A stretch of 64,000 nt of DNA from Siphonodentalium dalli (lineage: Eukaryota; Mollusca; Scaphopoda; Gadilida; Siphonodentaliidae). The stretch is from contig CP136061.1 of assembly GCA_032622095.1 (NCBI GenBank), positions 194,192,369-194,256,368 on the forward strand, given 5' to 3'. Both the position numbers and the translations under genes were made by a program. The first letter of the stretch is position 1; each line of letters begins with the position of its first letter. Positions 1-11,208 of the stretch are shown one piece after another. Under the pieces are notes generated by a model. The model ran no database searches, was not told where the DNA came from, and saw only the letters and a program-made list of their open reading frames with translations.

Positions 1-139
1 ACAATCATTTCTGTTTAAAATAAAAAATGCTTGATGGGACCTTTTTCAAAGATAATGGCTGAGCATAGATTTAAAGTACAGTACCCCCTCCCAGCTTGGG
101 CAACTGTGCTGGAAATTGTGTATTTCTACCTTACATATA
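1..139. other. Intron sequence, diverged interspersed repeat
   Basis: No exon was found here. Part of this stretch and the next element (bases about 255-375) resembles 9110-9245, sharing a CTTCTGGCATG...TGCTAGTTATCA pattern, so the open frame at 31-390 is repeat-derived rather than coding. Confidence 0.5.
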
Positions 140-523
140 GTCTCTACCCATTAGAGGAAAAGTACCAAGCCGACAACAAAAGTATTCATCTCTTGATAAA
201 GACTCACGAGGTGTATGCTGACTCTCCCCTGAATTATTTCATGATGTACAATTTAATTTTCACAGCATCTAGGTATATCTCTTCTGGCATGTTGCTAGTT
301 ATCAGTCAGAGAGCTATTACAAAATCGTTGTATATTTTGCAAAGCATACAAAATGAAATCGTACATCATGAAACAATTCAGGGGAGATAAATCGGGCTAT
401 TTTCCTGTAACCAAACACAAACAAAGTTGGCCTTCACGATAACAGTATGCTAGACCTCATGAGTCTAGCAAGATCTGACTACTATTGTTGTCGGCTTGGT
501 ACTTTTTCTCTTCTGGGTAGAGA
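140..523. mobile_element. Short inverted-repeat element (MITE-like)
   Basis: The left end starts TCTCTACCCA at 141, followed by AAAAGTACCAAGCCGACAAC. Its reverse complement runs from about 486 to 523 (GTTGTCGGCTTGGTACTTTT then TGGGTAGAGA). The arms are about 38 bp with a few mismatches and enclose about 300 bp with no convincing gene. No clear target duplication was identified. Confidence 0.55.
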
Positions 524-538
524 CACTCAGGAAATTAT

Positions 539-2186
539 TAGCTCAACTTTACTTTGTAAAGTTTGAGCTATTGCCATGGCTTGGTATCCGTCGTGCGTGT
601 GTGCGTGTGTGTGTGTGTGTGTGCGTGATTCCTCAACAATTTCAGTTCGTACCTTTGGTCCGATTATTATGAAATTTGTCATGGATGTTGACATTGTCAT
701 GTAGATGGGAACGAGTCATTTTGGGGTCATTCGGCCGAAAAACATGGCCGCCAGTGGCCATTTTGGATTTCAAAATTCAATCCATTAGCACGGGCTACAG
801 GCCGTACTGTTTGTCTTATTGTCATGAAATTTGTCATGGATGTTAATATTGACATGTAGATGGGAACGAGTAATTTTGGGGTCATTCGGCCAAAAAACAT
901 GGCCACCGGCAGCCATCTTAGATTTTACTCTTTGTATGACTAAATTCTTTAGCACGGGCTACAGGTCGTACTTTTAGTCTGATCATCATAAAATTTGTCA
1001 TGAATGTTAATAATGACATGTAGATGGGAACGAGTCATTTTGGGGTCATTCGGCCAAAAAACATTGCCGCCAGCAGCCATCTTGGATTTTACTCTTTGTA
1101 TGACTAAATCCTTTAGCACGGGCTACAGGTCGTACCTTTAGTCTGATCATCATAAAATTTGTCATGGCTGTTGAAATTGGAATGTAGATGGGAACGAGTC
1201 ATTTTGGGGTCATTCAGACAAAAAACATGGCCGCCACTGGCCATCTTGGATTTCAAAATTTAATCCATTAGCATGGGCCACAGGTCGTACTGTTCTTCTG
1301 ATCATCATGAAATTTGTCATGGATGATAATATTGACATGTAGATGGGAACGAGTAATTTTGGGGTCATTCGGCCAAAAAACATGGCCGCCAGCAGCCATC
1401 TTGGATTTTACTCTTTGTATGACTAAATTCTTTAGCACGGGCTGCAGGTCGTACCTTTAGTCTGATCACAATAAAATTTGTCATGGATATTAACAATGAC
1501 ATGTAGATGGGAACGAATCATTTTGGGGTCATTCGGCCAAAAAACATGGCCGCCAGCAGCCATCTTGGATTTTACTCTTGGTATGACTAAATCCTTTAGC
1601 ACGGGCTACAGGTCGTACATTTAGTCTGATCATCATCAAATTTGTCATGGCTGTTGAAATTGGAATGTAGATGGGAACGAGTCATTTTGGGGTCATTCGG
1701 ACAAAAAACATGGCCGCCAGCGGCCATCTTGGATTTCAAAATTTAATCCATTAGCACGGGCCACAGGTCGTACTGTTCGTCTGATCATCATGAAATTTGT
1801 CATGGATGATAATATTGACATGTAGATGGGAACGAGTAATTTTGGGGTCATTTGGCCAAAAAACATGGTCGCCAGCAGCCATCTTGGATTTTACTCGTTG
1901 TATGACTAAATTCTTTAGCATGGGCTACAGGTAATACCTTTAGTCTGATCGTCATAAAATTTGTCATGGATGTTAACGATGACATGTAGATGGAAACGAC
2001 TCATTTTGGGGTCATTCGGTCGAAAACATGGCCACCAGCAGCCATTTTGGATTTTACTTTTCTCTTCATGTCTATAAACTAGTATTAGACATTCAACTTT
2101 CCACATTCCTAATCGCTCCATTGACTGTAATACATTAAATTATTCCCTTTCCAAGTTGAGCTACAGTGTCATTGACACTTTCATTT
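539..2186 (+). mobile_element. Helentron/pearl-like non-autonomous element with about 160-bp tandem core
   Basis: The left end is the imperfect hairpin TAGCTCAACTTTAC-TTT-GTAAAGTTTGAGCTA, followed by GCCATGGCTTGG and a GT-rich run. The right end is CCAAGTTGAGCTACAGTG with the palindrome AGTGTCATTGACACT, then TTTCATTT. The TAGCTCAACTT near the left end and AAGTTGAGCTA near the right form a subterminal inverted repeat. The core has about nine tandem units, marked by CATGGCCGCC at 743, 898, 1062, 1226, 1381, 1545, 1709, 1864 and 2027. This layout (terminal hairpins, subterminal inverted repeats, 150-165-bp tandem core) matches the non-autonomous Helentron/pearl class known from bivalves. There is no Rep/helicase gene. 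The element ends 12 nt before the PDHA acceptor. Confidence 0.8.
743..2026 (+). repeat. Tandem core with three-unit higher-order repeat (155+164+164 bp)
   Basis: Unit spacings are 155, 164, 164, 155, 164, 164, 155, 163 bp, so the true period is about 483 bp. Type A units contain TTTCAAAATT and ATATTGACATG. Type B contain ACTCTTTGTATGACTAAATT and AATGACATG. Type C contain TGACTAAATCC, GTTGAAATTGGAATG and end in CGGACAAAA. The order A-B-C repeats. The 9-bp length difference comes from the TTTCAAAATTCAATCC versus TTTTACTCTTTG segment. Confidence 0.8.
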
Positions 2187-2198
2187 CATGTATTTCAG

Positions 2199-2447
2199 GT
2201 GCCGCTTGGAGCTGGTATTGCATTTGCCATGAAGTATCAAGGCAAAGACAATGTTTGCATTAGTCTATATGGAGATGGTGCCGCAAACCAGGGTCAGTTG
2301 TTTGAGGCATATAACATGGCGAAGCTGTTTGATATTCCATGCATATTTGTATGCGAAAACAATGGTTATGGAATGGGAACCAGTATTAACAGATCATCGG
2401 CGAATGTTGACTACTATACCAGAGGAGATTATGTTCCTGGAATCTGG
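2199..2447 (+). CDS. PDHA: Pyruvate dehydrogenase E1 alpha, internal exon (thiamine diphosphate-binding core)
   Basis: First of four PDHA exons in the window, 83 codons, phase 0 at both ends. E1 alpha is the catalytic subunit that, with E1 beta, decarboxylates pyruvate with thiamine diphosphate in the mitochondrial matrix. The exon reads from [15 protein letters not shown] to DYVPGIW. It holds the family's ThDP/Mg signature: GDGAANQG at exon residues 25-32 and the closing ENN at 53-55. GMGTS at 58-62 carries the serine equivalent to mammalian regulatory site 3. The acceptor is ATTTCAG before 2199 and the donor is GTATGA from 2448. The first codon is GTG Val; an in-frame ATG at 2166 lies in transposon/intron sequence and is not the start. 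The pyrimidine tract comes largely from the end of a Helentron-like element at 2186. Assignment is from recalled family motifs and is very secure. Confidence 0.97.
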
Positions 2448-2568
2448 GTATGAGATATTTGAGAGGTTTAAATAGATTGAAACTTCAACGTCAATCTTCA
2501 AAGCATCAACACTCTATAATTTTATATGTTGGCCACAGCAAAATATGTGTCGGATAATGGCTGAATAC

Positions 2569-2694
2569 TATAAGTTATTGGGGTGGATTGACGGTAACAT
2601 GGTGCGACATTGACGGCTTTGAACATGGGCTCCAAGCCATCAACATCACACCATTGTTACCTTCAATCCACCACAATAAGTTATATGTTCTGCC
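2569..2694. mobile_element. Short inverted-repeat element, ATAAGTTAT ends
   Basis: TATAAGTTATTG...GGTGGATTGACGGTAACA on the left pairs with TGTTACCTTCAATCCACC...AATAAGTTATA on the right, giving about 40-bp arms around a short centre. A relative lies at 62229-62381. It lies in the intron after the first PDHA exon. Confidence 0.6.
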
Positions 2695-4137
2695 GACAGT
2701 TCTGGTCATCTTAGAAATTTGACATTTGTTCCGAAGTATGATCAGCAGAAAATGTCACAATCTCCCAACTCTCTCATCATAAAGTTGTTCAACGTAAATG
2801 ACGTCAGGAAAAAAAGCAGGCAAGCGATAGATGATGAAACGGTTGTCTTAGTTTCCCTTATGTTGATGGCTCGAGACGTAAACATGGAATATGTTGCACG
2901 GCTCTCTAACCAATCAACAATACGGTTTCTTACTGGAAGCGGAACATTTAGTCATTCAGCCAATAGCCGAAAAATGGATCTGTCGGTACCAAACTGGCGG
3001 GCAAATTTTGACTGCACTTTTTAAATAGTTTAATATCTCAGCTATCCAGCTAGGCATGATAGCAATGTCAACTCGGTAGTTTCTAACTGAAAATCGCCTT
3101 TAAAGTAACATACCATTCACGAAAATTGATTTTATTCTCGCCAGTGGGAATTTCATTGTGTCCCAGTCCCAGTGTCCCAGTTATGATAAATATTGCCAGA
3201 TTTACGGAATAATTTTATTGTCATAGCGGCGCTTAGCCGGAATATAAGCACTTCATCATGGGTGAAACATCGTAATGCGGCTTATACAAATGCGTTTTTC
3301 AGCTATAAAACGCACGTGAAGCATATTCAAACACATTTCACTGTCAAATGGTTTGTCAAAGTATACTACAGTGTATATATGCTTTTCGATATTCTGATTG
3401 GATGAGAATGAGAAAGTAAAATCATTTATCGCGGTCATTGGCTCAAAGTTGACACACGCACATTACGTTCTTTTGGAATATAGAGTTATCGGTCTTGGCG
3501 AACAGAGTCCGTTAACCAATATATATAGCTGAAAAATACTGCTGTAATTTCAAATTATTAACTCTAAATGCAATTTTGTGTAAATCAACAGTCCTGCTAT
3601 CCGGGAATGTAGAATACCAATGTCAAATCGTAGTTTATTATCTAAAATTGGCATTATAGTTAATCAAATATGGGTATGAAGAAAATATTTCTTATATCAT
3701 AATTGGGAGAGTATTGCTTTACCAGTCGCGAATGTTCTCAGAACGTATGGCAAATTTTGGAAGTATGTACTAATCGCCCTTTTGAAAACACACGGATATA
3801 CATTGAGGAATATCGGACACATACGCGCAGTTGATCATATTCAATGCATTCAAACCACCGCTATATTTCTGATGGCAATGAGAATATTTTCAATTGAACA
3901 CCATACACACACTGAAATTGAAATAACACTAAAATTTGGACACTCGATGAGAGTTCTTGGTTAAATTGATGTCAGTAAAGCCGGTACTGTGGCAAAATAG
4001 TGTTATTGTTAATGAGTTATTCTGGTGCCCATTGTCACGAAGACATGCATCATATTCTATGTAATTGGCCTGGCTGTTGTAAATCACCTATTTATCTTTT
4101 ATTATCTGAGTGATATTAGATTTCATATTAATTTATC
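2695..4137. other. Intron, no gene recognised
   Basis: No exon, RNA gene or bounded element was identified. A segment near 2945-3010 (TAGTCATTCAGCCAAT ... GGCGGGCAAATT) is similar to the reverse complement of 7615-7680, suggesting a dispersed repeat. The 101-codon open frame at 2719-3024 has no recognised similarity and spans part of that repeat. Confidence 0.4.
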
Positions 4138-4265
4138 TCGGTATAGGGGGACGAGATCCAGTCGGTAGAGTGCTCACTTCATTACGCCGTCATTGGCCAT
4201 TCAGGCAAGTTTGTCATTTGGGAGGGGGACTCGGTCCAAAAACAGTATCAACCAAAACGATATCC
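4138..4265 (+). repeat. Possible degenerate tRNA-derived SINE head
   Basis: The segment CAGTCGGTAGAGTGCTC (about 4158-4174) looks like a tRNA-type box A (GGTAGAG context). A box B candidate further along is poor (GACTCGGTCC). No tail or target duplication is clear, so the call is weak. Confidence 0.25.
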
Positions 4266-4583
4266 CAAGCTGTTATGGACCGAACAGACTTCATCTAATG
4301 TCTAATGTAGTTTTATCAAGATTAAAAAAATAATCATCTGAAATTATATATCTTTGACCGATCGTTGCATTAGATAGATCATATATGATGTCGCACTCAC
4401 ACGCTTTGCTTCTGCGTGAATCGATCTGTAGTAGCATCACGATGTCTTACCCTCGAGCTCGACTATATAAACGGCCCAAAGTTCCTACTATATGTTATGG
4501 TGTACATAGACTAGAACATCGCAATGGACACAACATGTTATGTACATGTACTTGTGGATTGATTGCACCAGGTTTACTAGAAT

Positions 4584-5921
4584 AATGAAAGTGTCAATGA
4601 CACTGTAGCTCAACTTGGAAAGGGAATAATTTCATGTGTTACAGTCAATGGAGCGATTAGGAATGCGGAAAGTTGAAATGTCTAAATAATACTAGATTAT
4701 CAACATGAATAGATATATAAATAAAAGTAAAATCCAAGATGGTTGCTGGCAGCTATGTTTTCCAATGAAATTCAAAATAATTTGATAGCTTCCATCTAGT
4801 AAGATCAATATCAAGATTAATATGAAGTCTGGAGATGATCAGATGAGGGAAGTGGACTGCAGGGTGTGCCAATGGATTCAGTCAAGCAAAGAGTAAAAAC
4901 GATTGCTGCCAGTGGACACGTTTTAAGGCCGAGTGACCCCAAAATGACTTGTTCCTATCTACACCCCAATGTCAACAGCCATAACAAATTTCATGATGAT
5001 CCGACCTGTAGCCCGTGCCAAAGGATTTAGTCATGCAAAGAGTAAAATTCATGATGGATGCTGGCGGCCATGTTTTTTGGCCGAATGACCCCAAAATGAA
5101 TTGTTCCCATCTACATGTCAATGTCAACAGTCATGACAAATTTCACAATGATCCGACCAAAGGTACGACCTGTGGCCCGTGTCAAAGGATTTAGTCATGT
5201 AAAGAGTAAAATCCAAGATGGCCGCTGGCGGCCATGTTTTTTTGCCGAATGACCCCAAAATAAATTGTTCCCATCTACATGTCAATGTCAACAGTCATGA
5301 CAAATTTCACAATGATCCGACCAAAGGTATGACCTGTGGCCCATGCCAAAGGATTTAGTCATGCAAAGAGTCAAATCCAAGATGGCTGCTGGCGGCCATG
5401 TTTTTTGGCCAAATGATCCCAAAATGACGCGTTCCCATCTACATGTCATTGTTAACATCCATGATTAATTTTAGGATGATCTGACCAAAGGTACGACCTG
5501 TAGCCTGTGCCAAAGGATTTAGTCATGCAAAGAGTAAAATCCAAGATGGCTGCTGGTGGCCATGTTTTTTGGCCGAATGACCCCAAAATTACTCGTTCCC
5601 ATCTAAATGTCAATATTAACATCCATGACAAATTTCATGATGATCAGACGAACAGTACGACCTGTAGCCCGTGCTAATGGATTGAATTTTGAAATCCAAA
5701 ATGGCCACTGGCGGCCAAATGTTTTTCCAAATGACCCCAAAATGAATTGTTCCGGTCTAAATGTTGATGTCAACAGCTATGACAAATTTCGTAATGATCC
5801 AACCAAAGGTACGACCTGTAGCCTGTATTGTTGACGCCTCACACATGCACACACACACACACGGACGACGGATACCAAGCCATGGCAATAGCTCAAACTT
5901 TACAAAGTAAAGTCGAGCTAA
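4584..5921 (-). mobile_element. Helentron/pearl-like element, minus orientation
   Basis: The 3' terminal palindrome (AATGAAAGTGTCAATGACAC, then TGTAGCTCAACTTGG) begins at 4584. The 5' terminal hairpin (AGCTCAAACTTTACAAAGTA, ending GTCGAGCTA) ends at about 5920, preceded by CCATGGCAATAG. In between lie about six diverged core units with GGCCATGTTTTTTGGCCGAAT. Several units have changed lengths compared with the copy at 539. Confidence 0.75.
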
Positions 5922-6164
5922 AAAGCACAAGTCTACTTGTTTCCATCCCCAATTAACTAAGTATATGCCAGTCTTTGTAAACATACACTCAAGAGTCTCA
6001 GATTCATAAGGATAATTTATAAGTGGGCATGTAGTTTACTCCATACCAGACTGAGTATCTGCATGAATCCAAATTCAAACGAGTGATCTGCATGTGAGAT
6101 TGCACGATTCATAATTATGTGTATATCATGATGGGCCGGGGCCGCTCATAAATATCCTATTCAG

Positions 6165-6190
6165 CTATATATATATATATATATATATAC
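6165..6190. repeat. (TA)n microsatellite
   Basis: About 25 bp of alternating T and A, abutting the tandem element that follows. Confidence 0.9.
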
Positions 6191-6782
6191 TAGAAGGTGA
6201 CCCGACTTCGTCCTGGCTTTGACCTTGAATTGTCCATTTTGAAGGTCAAGATCAAGTGGGGTCACGATTTGACCAGTCCAAAACACTGCCTGGACAAAAG
6301 TACCCGACAAACGTTCCCGTCGAAATCCATCCGGTTTTTACCCGATTTGACCTTAAATTGATTATTTTGAAGGTCAAGGTCATGTCGGGGTCACGACTCG
6401 ACCCGTCCAAAACACTCAGTGGACAAAAGTAACCCCACGTATCAGATTTCGTCGAAATCCCATCAAAATTGGCCATTTGACCTTGAATTGACCCGATGTC
6501 AAGGTCACGTCGCATGGGCAAATGAATATGCTTATGAGACTCCCCATACGAAAGTACCCCCACATACCAAGTTTCATCGAAATCCCGTGATATTCGGGCG
6601 TTTGACCTTGAAATGACCGTATTTCAAGGTCAAGGTCACGTCGCACGGGCAAATTAATAGGCCTATGTCACCCCCCGGCCGAAAATACCCCCACATACCA
6701 AGTTTCATCGAAATCGGCTTGGCCGTTTTCGAGTTCATCGCGAACACACAGACACACAGACAGATCTTCCAAAATATATAAT
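6191..6782. repeat. Tandem element (units about 128 bp) rich in TGACCTTGA/TCAAGGTCA
   Basis: TGACCTTGA or a one-base variant occurs at 6220, 6348, 6478 and 6603 (spacing 128, 130, 125). Each is partnered downstream by TCAAGGTCA or a variant at 6246, 6374, 6499, 6624 and 6630. Units also share TACCAAGTTTCATCGAAATC and CGTCGCACGGGC. The element ends with a TTCATCGCGAACACACAGAC-type tail, a pattern seen at the ends of interspersed repeats in many marine invertebrates. Class unknown. Confidence 0.65.
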
Positions 6783-7939
6783 AGATACACGTGTATATTG
6801 TGGGCCATTCATACACGCATATCGTTCTATACTGTGTGATGCTCTAATCAACATCAGTACTGGAGACTGGGGCACACTAATGTATATCCATATATAACAC
6901 CGATACATATCCTTATATTTTGGCACCTGCAATGCCGATCGCGATATACATAGCTAATATAGTCTTGCAGGACGGCTATCGGCCTTGATGGCGAATATCA
7001 CAAATATCAGTGCTTGGCAGTTAATGAAGATATTTCGATTAGAATACATGTAGTATATATAGGTCTCCAATGCCCACTCTCACATACATTACTGTTTCTG
7101 TTTTGGAGCCGGTGTTTGTAAACGAAATGTCACAAAAGCTCCATATATTAGCTTAATTATATATAGGGCCTATATATATTCCTACCCAAACGTTGTGGGT
7201 TGAAATCTGCAAACATTATTAGCATTGTCTCAACTGATTGTCTGCAGAATAGCGAGATAACGTTCATTATTTTTCAGCTATACATACAGTCCAATCGGAA
7301 CTGCCATCGTTTCTTTGATCAGAGTGTAAACGCGGACACAAATAGCGCAAAAGCACAGGCCCCTGCGCGCAAGCACTGATAATCACCTACTACATTGAAC
7401 GTGAAGACATTCGACGGATTTCCGTAGTTTTTACGTCTCCGCATAGCGTGCTCTTATTGTAACGTCAAATGAATCATCTATAGAAGGATAAAACTACATA
7501 CATAATAACATACAATATTTAGACGGGTTTATATCAGTAAAACTACCGATTTGAATTTGCTATCAACCCTAGTTGGACTACATATTTAGTACCCTTACTG
7601 GTGATATAGGTCACAATTTGCCCGCCGATTTGGTACCGGCGAGGTACATTGGCTGAATGACTAATTGTACATTATTTTCTGCGAATAGATTATAAGGAGT
7701 GACATCTGAACCCATTGTCAACTTGACCGCACATAATGCGCCGACCGTAAGCTCTTTCCGCAATGTGACATTTTTGTTATCCTATTTTATCAGTGTTGCT
7801 CTTATTTGGCTATCACAGTGTATATCAAATTATTTATCATGCAGTGTTATGCTAATCTGAATGACTAATTCATGCGGTATGCATAATGTCAGGTTTGGCA
7901 ATTTTTCCTAATGAGACATGAAACAAAGTGTTATAACCA
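6783..7939. other. Intron, no gene recognised
   Basis: No exon or RNA gene was found. The stretch is A+T-rich with short TATATA runs. One part (7615-7680) is a dispersed-repeat relative of 2945-3010 in inverse orientation. Confidence 0.4.
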
Positions 7940-8122
7940 TCAAGTCTCCCATAGGGAGCCTCGCATATATAAGAGAATACATTGGCTTAACAATATTTAC
8001 CTTGACAGCCAGTGCATTCTCTTATATATACAAGGCTCCCTATGAGAGACTTGCATATATAAGAGAATGCACTGGCACAGGATCTTTAATGCTGCACCAG
8101 CACAGCTCCAGTCATGGAAGGG
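7940..8122. mobile_element. 5'-truncated TTAA (piggyBac-like) miniature element
   Basis: It contains two palindromic blocks of the CTTATATATGCGAG type (TCTCCCATAGGGAGCCTC and TCCCTATGAGAGAC contexts). It ends GCTCCAGTCATGGAAGGG followed by TTAA at 8123-8126. It belongs to the family at 15715, 38113 and 42124; the left end is missing. Confidence 0.55.
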
Positions 8123-8226
8123 TTAAAGGCCCACTTAAGTTTAAATAAAATCAATATTAATTGATACAGGAAACAGGTACAGGAAACTATATAACATGTA
8201 TATAGGCAGAGAAAGACCATATTTAA

Positions 8227-9042
8227 GGGCCCACTTAATTTTCGAACCCCAAGATCACATTATATAAAATATATGCCATATTATATGCCATTTTAACGAG
8301 GAAGCTCCAAAACATTGTATTATAAAATTATCCGGATTAATAAACTGAGAACATGCTGTTTGTGTTGAAGTTTGTGTTTTGGTGCTAAATTTCATCTGGT
8401 TTGTACTGCAAAGTCTATTATTTTCAATGGAAGGGAAATAACTCTATATCATAGTTTGAATTCTGTTGCATTCTGGGAGCAAGATGGGGGAAATGTTTGA
8501 ATGATTTCGGCTATTTTATATTACTCTATGGGTACCTTCTGAGACACAGACCCTCCAAATGGTGATGAATTATAGTATTTTAGTCATATTTTATGTCATA
8601 GATTGTTATTACAGACATATTATGGACTTGTTCGGCTGTGTGAAGCTGATAAATTAGTACTCAGGCGCTTTTCAAACTGGGGGAATGTAGCACTCTACTA
8701 ACATCGCCCAAAATCTCAAAGAAATCAAACATACCACTCCATAGAAAACATCCTCTGAACTATGCTCAATTGTAAATATTTATATCTCAATTCGGGACAC
8801 AAAAATCGGCGATAAACTAACTCAAATAATTTCGCCATCGAGACTCATTGCATATAGTTAATTTATAAGAATGATGGTGTTTGTTGTAAATTTGGATTAA
8901 TATTCGTAAAAATAACTACTTTGAGCAAGATTATTCTTCATGTCTAGTTGATTACCCTACCTGAATATTTCACATCACTTTAAAACCGAATATCAAGGCA
9001 CTAAAAAAATAATAATTGGTGACTCGAAAATTAAGTGGGCCT
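8227..9042. mobile_element. TTAA-flanked inverted-repeat element (AGGCCCAC ends), long copy
   Basis: The ends are GGGCCCACTTAATTTTCGA at 8227 and its complement TCGAAAATTAAGTGGGCCT ending at 9042, each flanked by TTAA (8223-8226 and 9043-9046). The 816-bp interior has no gene. A 472-bp relative is at 31646-32117. TTAA flanks with inverted repeats are the hallmark of the piggyBac superfamily, so this is probably a non-autonomous member. A second fragment of the same left end is at 8123-8145. Confidence 0.7.
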
Positions 9043-9413
9043 TTAAATAGTTGGCAATTCCATTGCCAAATGAAACAACATGCCAGAAATTAGATGTTAT
9101 ACACCACACTTGACAGCATCTAGGGATATCCCTTCTGGCATGCTGCTAGTTATCACTCAGATCGCTATTACAAATTTGTTGTATATAATTGCTATATATT
9201 TTGCAAGGCATATAAAATGAAATTGTACATCATGAAATAACTGTCCATTAAGTTGGACATTGAGCATCCATTATTAAAATTATAGATCGTTGTCTGTAAA
9301 ATAATATACAATCTCGGCAAGAAAGCCATCCATTTTCCTAACTATAAACTGAACACATTGAACAATGAAGTGATGTCATAGACATGTTTTAATATATAGA
9401 AAGTACATGGTTT

Positions 9414-10570
9414 TGAGTTGACTATGACTAAATAATGGTCCGAAAGGAGGACTATTTCTCTTTGAGGACCACTATTTTGGTGTAGTTAACAACAAGAGAT
9501 CCATTATTTATTATTATTATTCACTGGTCACAACATTTCTGATTTTGTTACATTTTATCTGTGCGAATTTTTAACACCATTCTCGTATTTCACAATCTAC
9601 TGTTATCGGTAGCACAGTTTAATTATGTTATCAGTTACAACTAACATCATCTCTTCATGATTGACGCAATTATTCTCTAAATCCATGGTTATAGAGACAA
9701 TTCAGCAAAAATTTAGATTGTTTATCTTTGATGCAAAACAGAAAAGGAACTTACTTGTATACCATTCACTAAAAAGTATGGACTGTCCGCTTGCCAACCT
9801 AAACAGGCAGAAACTAATTTTTAAATACATTGGATAACTATGATCAGACACAAGATCATTACAATTCATTGCTAAGTCTAACGATAAACCAATATTGCCA
9901 CAAGTACTATACAATGTGGTTTTAGATTGGCTGTGTTTTGAGATGTTATTCTGATTGTGTGAAGTGAGGTTGTAACTATAAACAGGAAAAGAATTCTCAT
10001 GCATGACTATTATATAGATAATTCATTGCTTGGAGTTGACAATTCCAAAATAGTGGTTCGAGAGGCATAGTCAAGACATGCATTATTTATTAGATTATAT
10101 CGAACATTGGTGTGAATTCTCACATAATTTCTGTATCTGATTTTGTCACATTTTTATTTACTGTGAATTTGGAAATAGGTCTCAGATTTTACAACTACTG
10201 CAATCTTTTGAAGATGGCAGGGGAGCATGGCTATGTTATTAGTTACAACTAACATCATCGCTTCATGGTTCATTTTTATTTATTTCCATAAATACGTCAT
10301 AAGCAAAGACATTTTGTCATTTTCTTTGATGAAAACTGGAAATGAAGTTATAAATAATGTTCACTGTCATTAAAAATTAGGACTGTCTGCTTGCCAAGTA
10401 AACAGAAAAACTAATAAATACATTGGATAGCTATGATCGGACATGCGTAAGATCATTAAAATTCACCATTAAGTCTAATGTTATACCGATATTGCAACAA
10501 GTATCATTCAAGGTATAGATTCAGATTGGCCGTGTCTTCGGCCAGCAATCATATTGCGCGAAATGAGTTT
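9414..10570. repeat. Diverged tandem segmental duplication, about 600-bp units
   Basis: The segment 9414-10010 is repeated at about 10033-10570. Shared landmarks in the same order include GTTACAACTAACATCATC (about 9625 and 10236), GGACTGTC..CTTGCCAA, AATACATTGGATA.CTATGATC and ATTGGC.GTGT. The copies carry many substitutions and small indels. The minus-strand open frame at 9702-10004 lies in the first unit and shows no recognised domain. Confidence 0.6.
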
Positions 10571-11085
10571 GTTACTATAAATAGAAAAAGAATATTAGAT
10601 GAGTAGGAATCCTACTGTGGTACTATCATAAAATGTATAGCAGTGTGCAGCCAATCAGAATACGAGAAAGTCATGTGAGATATAATATTCATCGATAGTA
10701 GGGTTATTGGATGTAGAATAGCAGTATGTAGAATAGAATGGAAGTAGAATAGCAGTATTCAGCAAGAGAAAATGTAAGAAAGTCACGTGAGATATAATAT
10801 CAACCAATATTAGTTAGTGCTGCTGAATATGTACTTGTTCTCACGAAATATAGATATTCCACAACATACTTTGATTATGAACACTCGTAGCCATGTGTGT
10901 CTGTTTAATTAATTACTTTTTGACGGATGGAACCAGTTAACAGCCAACGTGATTGACCCTCTCCCATTGCTTCTGACGCATGCAACTTACTATAGACGAG
11001 CATAATTGTAACCACGCAACAACTCAATTATTGAAAATTCCCCACCACTGTCATCATTTCACGATTCATCTGTCCCCCACGTCTT
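10571..11085. other. Intron with a short tandem duplication
   Basis: GAGAAAGTCATGTGAGATAT near 10662 recurs as GTCACGTGAGATATAATATC near 10779, a period of about 112 bp. Nothing else was recognised. Confidence 0.4.
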
Positions 11086-11091
11086 CTGCTC

Positions 11092-11104
11092 TCTCACCCT
11101 CTTG

Positions 11105-11137
<33 letters not shown>

Positions 11138-11208
11138 CCTCTCTCTCCCTCTCTCTCCCTCTCTCTCCCTCTCTCTCTCTCTCCCTCTCTCTCTCTCCCT
11201 CTCCCCCT
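11092..11208. repeat. CT-rich polypyrimidine tract, (CTCTCTCC)n
   Basis: About 115 bp of almost pure C and T on the + strand, made of CTCTCTCC-type units. It produces a spurious Ser/Leu/Pro open frame. Confidence 0.9.

Noticed and set aside
31-390. 119-codon open frame at the window start, considered as an upstream PDHA exon or membrane protein
   Set aside because: No PDHA motif. The segment overlaps an inverted-repeat element and matches a dispersed repeat at 9110-9245.
743-2026. Hammerhead ribozyme in the tandem unit, since some bivalve satellites carry one
   Set aside because: The GTCTGATCATCAT-GAAAT segment lacks the required CTGATGA core on either strand.
1915-2121. Repeated frames such as MERLGMWKVECLIL (here, at 17615 and at 27841)
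   Set aside because: They are the same 3' part of the Helentron-like element read on the minus strand; identical frames recur only because the repeat recurs.
2719-3024. 101-codon frame in the first intron
   Set aside because: No recognised family, and part of it is a dispersed repeat also present near 7615-7680.
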